From an uncultured Collinsella sp. (GTDB taxonomy: Bacteria > Actinomycetota > Coriobacteriia > Coriobacteriales > Coriobacteriaceae), in the NCBI GenBank assembly GCA_902493985.1, contig CABURR010000037.1, positions 1 to 22,332 of the forward strand: DNA of 22,332 bases, read 5' to 3'. This document shows positions 7,657-13,935 of the stretch, one piece after another; position 1 is the stretch's first letter, and each line of letters begins with the position of its first letter. The notes under the pieces were generated by a model that saw only the letters and a list, made by a program, of their open reading frames with translations, did not search any database and was not told where the DNA came from. A program made the translations under genes and the position numbers.

Positions 7657-8592
7657 TTATTTAGCAGAGACCTTGCCGCTGGCGTCCTTGACGACCTTCA
7701 TGGCAGAGACGGGGATGAAGCCCTGCTCCTCGACGAGCTTGCCCTGGACGTCGTCGGAGAGCATGAACTCCAGGAAGGCCTTGGTAGCCTCGTCGGCGTC
7801 CTTGGAGCAGTACATGTGCTCGGTAGCCCAGATCTTGAAGGAGTCATCAGTGACATTCTTGCTCTTGGGCTCGACGCCCTCAACCTTGATGGCGTTGAAC
7901 TTGGAGTCATCGAAGTGCGAGAAGTCGAGGTAGGAGATGGCGTTGTCGGTGCTGCCCATCTGAGTCTGGACATCGCCGGACTTGTCGAGCTCGGCGTCGC
8001 CCTTAAAGTCGACGGCCTCGTCGCCAAAGACGGCGGCCTCGAAGGTGGCGCGGGTACCGGAGCCGGCCTTGCGGTTGAGGACGACGATCTTGGCGTCGTC
8101 GCCGCCGACCTCCTTCCAGTTGGTGATCTGGCCGGAGAAGATGCCCTTGAGCTGTTCGAGGGACAGGTCGTCGACCTTCACGTTCTTGGAGACGACGGGA
8201 CCCATGCCCACGACGGCGACCTCGTGGTCGACGAGGTTCTTGACCTGGTCGGCCTCGAGCTTGGTCTCGGCGAAGACATCGGAGTTACCGATGGTAACGG
8301 TGCCGGCGGCAACAGCGGTCAGCCCCTTGCCCGAACCGTTGCTCGAGCCGGAAACGGAGACGTCCGGGTTGGCGTCCATGAACTTCTCGGCAGCGGCCTC
8401 GACGAGAGCCTGGAACGAGGAGGCGCCGTCGTAGGTCACCTCGCCGGAGACGGACTCGGCAGCGGCGCTGCCCTTGTCGGCGGCGTTGGAAGCGCCTGCG
8501 CCACCGCAGCCAACGAGGCCGAGGCCGACGATGCTGGCAAGACCACCAGCGAGGCCGAGGAACTGACGACGAGAATAAGCCTGATCGAGCAT
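7657..8592 (-). CDS. pstS: Phosphate-binding lipoprotein PstS (Tat-type signal)
   Basis: 311-residue extracytoplasmic phosphate receptor, first gene of the pst operon. The N-terminus MLDQAYSRRQFLGLAGG carries twin arginines (8-9) and a hydrophobic stretch ending in the lipobox GLVGC (Cys29), so the protein is probably exported folded by Tat and lipid-anchored. PstS features follow: YDGASSFQALVEAAAEKF, GSSNGSGKGLTAVAAGTVTIGNSD, the phosphate loop RKAGSGTRATFE, and QTQMGSTDNAISYLDF. Start at 8592 is preferred for aaggaag just upstream; an in-frame ATG at 8610 would add six residues (MYERKI). No convincing Pho box was recognised upstream. Confidence 0.95.
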   Translation of the reverse strand: MLDQAYSRRQFLGLAGGLASIVGLGLVGCGGAGASNAADKGSAAAESVSGEVTYDGASSFQALVEAAAEKFMDANPDVSVSGSSNGSGKGLTAVAAGTVTIGNSDVFAETKLEADQVKNLVDHEVAVVGMGPVVSKNVKVDDLSLEQLKGIFSGQITNWKEVGGDDAKIVVLNRKAGSGTRATFEAAVFGDEAVDFKGDAELDKSGDVQTQMGSTDNAISYLDFSHFDDSKFNAIKVEGVEPKSKNVTDDSFKIWATEHMYCSKDADEATKAFLEFMLSDDVQGKLVEEQGFIPVSAMKVVKDASGKVSAK

Positions 8593-8795
8593 GATCTTCC
8601 TTTCATACATGCGACTCGCGGGCACCCCGCCCGCTTTGCTGTTTGGAAAGATACGGCCCCGATCGGGTAGCGCCCGCGCCAACTGCGGTTTCTTACGGGC
8701 ATTTGATAGACCCTTACCGCAAGCGAGACTCGGCTTTACAAACGAATAACAATCCCCACCCAAGCATGGCACGCTTTTTACACCAATAAAAACAA
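8593..8795. other. Leader/promoter region of the pst operon
   Basis: Gene-free. On the minus strand it holds a small GC hairpin (gcgggc/gcccgc, about 8621-8637) shortly before the pstS ribosome site. I see no clear -35/-10 pair, riboswitch or direct-repeat Pho box. The start of the pst transcript must lie here or in the adjoining palindrome. Confidence 0.4.
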
Positions 8796-8863
8796 AGTTG
8801 CGGTGAAATAGTTCCTGTTTGGCTGTCAGGCAGCCGATTCTAGGAACTATTCCACCGCAACTT
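8796..8863. repeat. Palindromic repeat family A, copy 1
   Basis: Arms agttgcggtgaaatagttcc and ggaactattccaccgcaact are nearly perfect reverse complements, with an inner ggctg/cagcc stem at the tip (8821-8835). Copies 2 and 3 are at 12213-12280 and 15912-15979. All share gcggtg(a/g)aatag and ctattccaccgcaactt. No T-run follows, so a simple terminator is unlikely. This copy has a shorter, different centre from the other two. Confidence 0.85.
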
Positions 8864-8931
8864 GCTAGAAGCCTGGGCGAAAGTGCCGCCGGCTCGGTAT
8901 TCGAACTTGTATCCAAGCAAATTGTTGGGGT

Positions 8932-9024
8932 TTCCCAGGTGCCCGAGATTGCCCCGAAAGAGGAGCGCCGCGTACTTTGGTACGCAAGCGACGGTTTGAG
9001 GGGCAAGGTCGGGTGCCTGGGGAA
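8932..9024. repeat. Long two-tier palindrome (about 93 nt)
   Basis: Directly downstream of the dipeptidase gene (minus strand). The outer arms 8932-8955 and 9000-9024 match at about 20 of 24 positions; at the tip gcgtac-tttg-gtacgc is a perfect hairpin (8970-8985). The same outer-arm/inner-hairpin design is seen at 1296-1422 and 19109-19208, but the sequences differ. It may end pepV-like gene transcription or be a mobile palindromic repeat. The stretch 8864-8931 next to it holds nothing recognisable. Confidence 0.65.
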
Positions 9025-9027
9025 GCC

Positions 9028-10464
9028 CTACAGCTCTAGCTCATTCAAGCGCAGGATTGCCACGATGTAGATCTTGAGCGCCTGCTTGAGCTGTTCCTCG
9101 TTGGCGCACTCGTTGGGACCGTGCATCTGGCCGCCCCACTCGGGCAGCTCCAGGCCGGTCTCTTCGGGGCCAAACGAGACGGCGCGGGCAAAGTTGCGTG
9201 CGTACGTGCCGCCACCCATGGCAAAAGGCTCGGCATGCTTGCCCGTAAACTCGTTATAGGTATCGATAAGCGCCTTCACGGCTGGATCGTCGGCAGACAC
9301 TGAGAACGGCACCTTTGCATGACCCAAGCGACACGTCACGTCAAAGCGCCCCACGAGCGGCTCGAGCTGCTCGCGGATGGTATCGGCACTCGTGCTATCG
9401 GGGAAGCGCACGTCGATGACCTGTTCGATGTGGCCATCCACCACACGGATGACGCCGGGATTGCAGGTGAGCGGGCCAAACGCCGGGCTCGTCGCATCGA
9501 TACCCAGGCCGCGGCCATAGGCGTCCGCATGCACAAAGGCCAAAAACTTGACGAACTCGTGCTCGGCAGGCGTCAGCAGGCGCTCGTCGCGTGCACCAAA
9601 CGCGTCCTCGGCCTCGCGCAGATACGCCACGATCAGGCCGACGGCGTTGATCGTTCCCTCGGGCATCGAGGCATGACCGCCAATGCCGTGGGCAAAAATC
9701 TGCGCATGCCCGTTATCAAGCGCCGTGATCTCCAGGCGGTCGGCGTTCTCGACCGGCGCCGGCAGCTCATCAGCGGCAATCGCGAGCTCGCAGATGGACT
9801 GCGACGGAATGGCATTGCTCGCCTCGGCGCCGCTCCACGACACGATGCGCCCGCCGTCGATCTTGGAGCTAACAAACGTCGCTCCAAACTGGCCCTTCTC
9901 GGCATTGCAGACCGGGAACTCGGCATCGGGCGTAAACAGAAAGTCGGGGTTCACGTGGTTCTCCAGATAATGGTGAACGTCGGACATGCCCACTTCCTCA
10001 TCGCAGCCCAGCAACGCGCGGAAGGTATAGCGCGGCACAATGCCGTGTTTGAGCAGATAAGCGCCAGCGTAGAGCGACAGCACCGCCGGGCCCTTGTCGT
10101 CGATCACGCCGCGGCCGAGCAGCCAGCCCTCGCGACGCTCCATCGCAAACGGGTCGGTGTTCCAACCGGGGCCAGCGGGTACCACGTCCACATGGCAGAT
10201 AGTCGCGAGCTGCTTGTCGCCGCGGCCCGGAATATCGGCGATTCCCACAAAGCCCTCGTCATCGCTCGTCTGGTAGCCGAGCTTTTGCGCAATGCCGAGC
10301 GCGCAATCGAGCGCGTCACGGACCGGGCGGCCAAACGGCGCACCGGGCTCCGCATCGGCAGCAACGGCCACGGACGGATAGCTCACCAGCTGCTCGATAT
10401 CGGCAACGACATCTTCCCAGACCTCGTCAACATACTCGGCAACGCTCTGCTCCACCTGATTCAT
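9028..10464 (-). CDS. M20 family dipeptidase, PepV/Sapep-like
   Basis: 478-residue zinc-dependent cytosolic dipeptidase that probably cleaves dipeptides (Xaa-His or beta-Ala-type in relatives). Metal and catalytic residues are visible: CHVDVVP (His91 ligand, Asp93), GVIDDKGP (bridging Asp near 122), DEEVGMSD (catalytic Glu156 and Glu157), TPDAEFP (Asp180) and a C-terminal MGGGTYARNF with the expected GGGTYA block. The middle lid domain begins near residue 190, as in PepV. Start 10464 has an ideal aaggaggt nine bases upstream; the frame continues 71 codons further but that part overlaps the neighbour and is not family-like. It follows the HAD gene by 55 bases and is likely co-transcribed. Confidence 0.92.
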   Translation of the reverse strand: MNQVEQSVAEYVDEVWEDVVADIEQLVSYPSVAVAADAEPGAPFGRPVRDALDCALGIAQKLGYQTSDDEGFVGIADIPGRGDKQLATICHVDVVPAGPGWNTDPFAMERREGWLLGRGVIDDKGPAVLSLYAGAYLLKHGIVPRYTFRALLGCDEEVGMSDVHHYLENHVNPDFLFTPDAEFPVCNAEKGQFGATFVSSKIDGGRIVSWSGAEASNAIPSQSICELAIAADELPAPVENADRLEITALDNGHAQIFAHGIGGHASMPEGTINAVGLIVAYLREAEDAFGARDERLLTPAEHEFVKFLAFVHADAYGRGLGIDATSPAFGPLTCNPGVIRVVDGHIEQVIDVRFPDSTSADTIREQLEPLVGRFDVTCRLGHAKVPFSVSADDPAVKALIDTYNEFTGKHAEPFAMGGGTYARNFARAVSFGPEETGLELPEWGGQMHGPNECANEEQLKQALKIYIVAILRLNELEL

Positions 10465-10519
10465 GGACGACCTCCTTACCAATGAGCGACGGGTGCGCCC
10501 GCCCCTCACATTACGTCTA

Positions 10520-11182
10520 TTAGATAGCGAAAAGTTTAGCAAGCTCGGCCACCGAGTGCACCGCCGCATCGGCACCCGCCGCCTCGTGCTCGCCCGGCGC
10601 CGCCGCGCCCGAATAGATACCAATGCACGGTACGCCCATTGCGTGCGCGCCCTCCACATCGTTAAAGCGATCGCCAATCATCACGGCATCGCCCGCGGCC
10701 GCACCCAAGGCCGCCAGCGCATCGCGGACCGAATCCGCCTTGGTCTCGCGGCCCTGCGGCGGATTCATGCCAACCACCGCCTCAAACTGCGAAAGCCCCA
10801 GCTCGCCCACCATGTCGATGCACTTTGCCTCCATGCGCGACGTCGCCACGGCCATACGCTTGCCCCGGGCGGCTAACCCATCCAGCAGCTCGGGGATCCC
10901 GTCAAACACGGGATACTCCTCCGGTCCCAGCTCATCAAAAAAGACGCGATACTCATCGGCCACCACAAGCGACTCCTCGCGCGTAAAGCCGTAAAAGTCG
11001 TGGAAGCTCTTCCACAGCGGAGGCCCGATCATGCGACGCAGGTCACCCATCTGCGCCTCCGAAAACCCGCACGCTGCCAACGTCTTGCGCGTCGAGGTCA
11101 TCACCGCTCGACCCGTATCTGCCACCGTGCCATCGAAATCAAACAGCACGACCGGCCGCTTGCATATCTCCAGCGCCTCCAT
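10520..11182 (-). CDS. HAD-IA phosphatase, phosphoglycolate phosphatase/PpaX-like
   Basis: 220-residue soluble phosphatase. Motif I VLFDFDGTVADTG (D15, D17), an alpha-helical cap between residues 25 and 85, motif II AVATSR, motif III Lys in GRETKADSVRDAL, and motif IV VMIGDRFNDVEGA are in order. Relatives act on phosphoglycolate, pyrophosphate or nucleotides; the exact substrate cannot be told. Two ATGs (11188 and 11182) fit; the second has better spacing from gggaagagg. Divergent from degV with a 156-base shared upstream region, and upstream partner of the dipeptidase gene. Confidence 0.88.
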   Translation of the reverse strand: MEALEICKRPVVLFDFDGTVADTGRAVMTSTRKTLAACGFSEAQMGDLRRMIGPPLWKSFHDFYGFTREESLVVADEYRVFFDELGPEEYPVFDGIPELLDGLAARGKRMAVATSRMEAKCIDMVGELGLSQFEAVVGMNPPQGRETKADSVRDALAALGAAAGDAVMIGDRFNDVEGAHAMGVPCIGIYSGAAAPGEHEAAGADAAVHSVAELAKLFAI

Positions 11183-11231
11183 CGGCATCCCTCTTCCCCA
11201 GTTGACGATTTCCACACCGACACTTCAAACT

Positions 11232-11260
11232 GTTGACTATTCAACAATTGAACCTATAAA
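11232..11260 (+). promoter_or_regulatory. Sigma-70-type promoter of degV with overlapping dyad
   Basis: TTGACT (11233-11238), 16-base spacer, TATAAA (11255-11260). The -35 sits inside the dyad gttga-ctat-tcaac (11232-11245), which could be a repressor site. The resulting leader would be about 70 bases long. The divergent HAD gene must be served by a minus-strand promoter in the same region, which I could not place. Confidence 0.6.
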
Positions 11261-11338
11261 TGTGGAACGACTCCACTATACTTGTCGCACTTTGCTCTCA
11301 GAAGGCGGCGCTGCCGCGCCCCAACGAAAGGTGCAATT

Positions 11339-12199
11339 ATGTCTTTTGCCATCATAACCGACTCCACGTCGGACATCTCCCCCGCCCGCGCCCAAGAGCT
11401 CGGCATTTACGTCATTCCGCTGCATGTGATTATCGAAGGCGAGGACCTGCTCGACCAGGTACAGATCACCGCCCAGGAGTACGTCGCCCGCATGGCCGGC
11501 TCCGAGCAGCTGCCGCATACCTCGCAGCCGAGTGCCGGCGAGTTCAAGGCGCTGTTTGACCGCGTGCGCGCCGATGGCCACGACAGCGCGATCTTTATCT
11601 CGCTGTGCAGCGAGTGGTCCGCCTGCTATTCCAATGCATGCCTGGTCGCCGAGACCCACGAGCTCGACGTGCGCTGCATCGACTCGCGCACCGGCTCCGG
11701 CGCCGAGGGTCTGCTGGTAGAGTTCGCGCTGGCCATGCGCGAGGACGGCCGCAGTCTGGACGAGACCGAGGCGCAGATCCGCGCGACGCTGCCCGACGCC
11801 CACCTGCTGCTGATTCCACGCACGCTCGAGAACCTCGTTAAGAACGGCCGCGCCCCCAAACTCGCCGGCCAGCTGACGCAGATGCTCAACATTCGCCTAG
11901 CCGTTTCGCCGGAGTGGAAATCGGGCGAGATCAAGGCCATCAAAAAGGGCCGCGGCGCCAAGCGCATCGTTGCCAACACCATGGCCGATTGCCTCGCATT
12001 TTTGGCCGAGCATCCGGGCTCCAGCGTGCGCGTGCTCACGACCGGCGCCGCCGAGGAGCAGGAACTCGTCAGCCAAGCGCTCGCAGGCCAAGACTATGTA
12101 GACGCCGGCACCGGCCCCATCGGCTGCACCATCGCCACCCATGTAGGCGTCGATGCCATAGCCATCAGCTACTGCCCCCGCTACCAGCCCATCCACTAG
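11339..12199 (+). CDS. DegV family fatty-acid-binding protein
   Basis: 286-residue soluble DegV protein; the family binds long-chain fatty acids and, in Firmicutes, delivers exogenous fatty acid to the FakA kinase (FakB role). N-terminal ITDSTSDISPARAQELGIYVIPLHV and the motif PHTSQPSAGEF (with the fatty-acid carboxylate-binding TSQPS) are diagnostic; the second domain ends GPIGCTIATHVGVDAIAISY. Start 11339 has gaaagg about 6 bases upstream and gives the family N-terminus; the in-frame extension to 11282 is not conserved-looking. No fakA gene is in the window. Confidence 0.93.
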   Translation: MSFAIITDSTSDISPARAQELGIYVIPLHVIIEGEDLLDQVQITAQEYVARMAGSEQLPHTSQPSAGEFKALFDRVRADGHDSAIFISLCSEWSACYSNACLVAETHELDVRCIDSRTGSGAEGLLVEFALAMREDGRSLDETEAQIRATLPDAHLLLIPRTLENLVKNGRAPKLAGQLTQMLNIRLAVSPEWKSGEIKAIKKGRGAKRIVANTMADCLAFLAEHPGSSVRVLTTGAAEEQELVSQALAGQDYVDAGTGPIGCTIATHVGVDAIAISYCPRYQPIH

Positions 12200-12212
12200 G
12201 GGCACCCTTACC

Positions 12213-12280
12213 ACTTGCGGTGGAATAGGGACTGTTTTTGGCTTATCAACCGCAAATCAATCCCTATTCCACCGCAACTT
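12213..12280. repeat. Palindromic repeat family A, copy 2
   Basis: Begins 13 bases after the degV stop: cttgcggtggaataggga pairs with tccctattccaccgcaac. The centre (actgtttttggcttatcaa) closely resembles that of copy 3. Orientation is the same as copy 3, so the two copies bracket the LOG fragment, MITE-like element and TOTE genes. Confidence 0.85.
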
Positions 12281-12294
12281 AGAAGCAGTTCATT

Positions 12295-12356
12295 TGGGAC
12301 GGGGCTAAAAAGACTGATATCAAACGTTTCAGACCAGTCTTTTTAGCCCCGTCCCA
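12295..12356. terminator. Bidirectional terminator-like palindrome
   Basis: A perfect 22-bp dyad: 12295-12316 is the exact reverse complement of 12335-12356, with an 18-base loop containing aaacgttt. On the plus strand it is followed by tttt, so it can terminate degV. On the minus strand it lies just after the old LOG 3' end, which it probably once terminated. Each arm carries a run of A or T inside the stem (aaaaagactg/cagtcttttt). Confidence 0.7.
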
Positions 12357-12367
12357 TTTTACCTACC

Positions 12368-12499
12368 CTACATCAACCCGCCGAGCGCAATGTCGACGGC
12401 CTCGTTGAGGTCGTCGGTAATATGTACCAGATCCGGATCGAGTGGGCTGATCATACCGGCGCTCATCACCGGGCCGTTGGGCCAGTCGAACAGACCCCC
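12368..12499 (-). pseudogene. Displaced 3' fragment of the LOG-family gene
   Basis: Encodes GLFDWPNGPVMSAGMISPLDPDLVHITDDLNEAVDIALGGLM and a stop, almost the same as the C-terminus of the intact LOG gene at 16717. Aligned without gaps at an offset of 4349 bases, the two DNA copies differ at 12 of 130 positions by hand count. Homology ends abruptly near 12499. No start or upstream domain remains. Differences are mostly synonymous, so the copy diverged under selection or came from a related strain before the insertion. Confidence 0.9.
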
Positions 12500-12513
12500 T
12501 CGCGGTACCCACT

Positions 12514-12729
12514 GGACAAAAAATGGCAAATATGAGTACTGCCACCAAATTAGTAGCAGCAAAATCTCGCCGGAATCGATCGTTTCGATTAATTTCACGC
12601 CTTGCCAAGGCTCAAAATGCCGTGTTTGGTGGGTTAGATATATAGAATAATGTCGAATTGGTATTCTATTCTTGCCAAATGTTATGAGACTGCATTAACA
12701 GCAGTACTCACATTTGACGTTATTTGACC
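12514..12729. mobile_element. MITE-like element with 29-base imperfect inverted ends
   Basis: The ends 12514-12542 and 12701-12729 are inverted copies matching at 24 of 29 positions, sharing gagtactgc exactly. A further dyad, atagaata/tattctat (12642-12649, 12662-12669), lies inside. The 216-base element is AT-rich compared with the surroundings and has no coding frame. I see no certain target-site duplication. It abuts the breakpoint of the LOG fragment. Could alternatively be a structured RNA or a decayed IS. Confidence 0.5.
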
Positions 12730-12915
12730 ACGGGGTCATTCGAAAACCCCTCCCCACGCCGCCAACCCGCCCCATAGCCGTCAAAAACCTTTAACAACAG
12801 CCGCCGCACGTTTTGGCACCGGCTGATTGCCACTCACGGATCGGTACCCCACTATTACCGAACCAAAATCGAAGTCGCGTATCTCATAAAGCTGAAATGA
12901 CGTACCCTCATCCCA

Positions 12916-13869
12916 ATGAACGCTGATAAGAATGGCTTTCAAATGAGCAACGGCACGCATCAATACGCTCTTTTCGGGAGCGCCTTATTCAAATTCAATA
13001 AAACAGTCGTCCACGCTTCGGATCCGCGCAAGCAAATCGTTATCTGCAGCAGCGGTCCAGACATCCGTTATACAACGCTGGAAGAATGGGAGAAAGCTGG
13101 CGATTCTTTCGATAGACGGGCGCAGATCGAAGATATCGTCACCAGCGCAAGCCCAGCGCGCGACAAACTCGAGCTCTTCCGCAATCTCTTTACTGGCCGC
13201 AAAGATGTCTACGCTCATGGGTACCGCAGAAAAGACGGAGGAATTGGCTATACGCCCGCCTGCGCAAATGAGTGGAAGTCAGGCATTTGCCCCAAAGCAA
13301 GCCGCCAGAGAGTCAAATGCACGGAATGCAGCAGCCGCGTCTTCCCCGAGTTGAGCGATGCCGCGATCATCGCCCATTTCAGAGGCAATGACGATAGGCT
13401 TCGAGACGTTATAGGCCAATATGTGCTCGATAAAGACAGTAACACGAAAGTCCTGGTCATCGATTTTGACGGAGCCGATTGGAAAGAAGCGACGAAAGCC
13501 ATTCGACATGTCGCAAAAAGCCACGGAATCGATGTCGCAGTTGAGCGATCGAGATCGGGCGACGGCGCACATGTCTGGTTTTTCTTCCTAGAGCTCGTCA
13601 GCGCAAAGACCGCACGAGATTTTGGAAGCAGCCTTATCACCGAAGCGGCGATACTGAACAAGACAATCACCTTCAAAACATTTGACCGAATGCTGCCCGC
13701 GCAGTCCACCATTCCTGAGGGCGGCTTTGGAAATCTCATAGCGCTGCCTTTTCAAGGAAAAGCGCAGCGAAAAGGGAACAGCGTATTTGTTGACGAGCAA
13801 TTTGAGCCCTTTCCCGATCAATGGCTTTACCTTTCGCAAATCCAGTTAATCCCGCGCGTGACGGTGTAA
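12916..13869 (+). CDS. TOTE conflict-system archaeo-eukaryotic primase domain protein (N-terminal part of an interrupted primase-helicase)
   Basis: 317-residue archaeo-eukaryotic primase (AEP) of the TOTE conflict-system type, thought to act in defence against mobile DNA. The zinc-binding segment has C116, C125, C135 and C138 (ACANEWKSGICPK, VKCTECSS). AEP motif I is VLVIDFDGADW (D183, D185), motif II is ERSRSGDGAHVWFFF (H219), and FKTFDRMLP (D257) is a motif III candidate; GGFGNLIALPFQ and GNSVFVDEQFEPF are typical of the family. The frame ends at TAA 13867-13869 and is then open, without any further stop, to 15927. In relatives I know, this domain is fused to the helicase, so this TAA looks like a nonsense mutation or a reading point. 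No good ribosome site precedes the ATG at 12916; 12943 is an alternative. Lower GC than the flanks (27 of 60 in 13381-13440). Confidence 0.85.
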   Translation: MNADKNGFQMSNGTHQYALFGSALFKFNKTVVHASDPRKQIVICSSGPDIRYTTLEEWEKAGDSFDRRAQIEDIVTSASPARDKLELFRNLFTGRKDVYAHGYRRKDGGIGYTPACANEWKSGICPKASRQRVKCTECSSRVFPELSDAAIIAHFRGNDDRLRDVIGQYVLDKDSNTKVLVIDFDGADWKEATKAIRHVAKSHGIDVAVERSRSGDGAHVWFFFLELVSAKTARDFGSSLITEAAILNKTITFKTFDRMLPAQSTIPEGGFGNLIALPFQGKAQRKGNSVFVDEQFEPFPDQWLYLSQIQLIPRVTV

Positions 13870-13935
13870 AATCTGATCGAGAGCATCGAAAATAGGTCAC
13901 ATGGAATAGCAGCTGTTGCGGCGGCAAACACCGGT

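Noticed and set aside
6610..8670. A 686-codon plus-strand frame opposite pstC and pstS
   Set aside because: Low-complexity Asp/His/Arg and Leu/Gly-rich translation and antisense to clear pst genes; a shadow.
8593..8795. PhoB box upstream of pstS
   Set aside because: Expected from pathway knowledge, but no convincing pair of direct repeats could be read.
8796..8863. Repeat A as the terminator or promoter of the pst operon
   Set aside because: There is no T-run, and copies occur at unrelated loci in both gene-end and gene-start contexts, so a gene-specific role is not supported.
12368..12598. A 76-codon minus-strand frame over the LOG fragment
   Set aside because: Only its last 42 codons are LOG-derived; the first part reads into the AT-rich element by chance.
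12781..12963. A 60-codon minus-strand frame (ISVHWDEGTSFQLYEIRDFDFGS) overlapping the primase start
   Set aside because: The translation looks protein-like and could be a remnant, but it has no ribosome site, no recognised family and overlaps the primase by 48 bases; not enough to call a gene.
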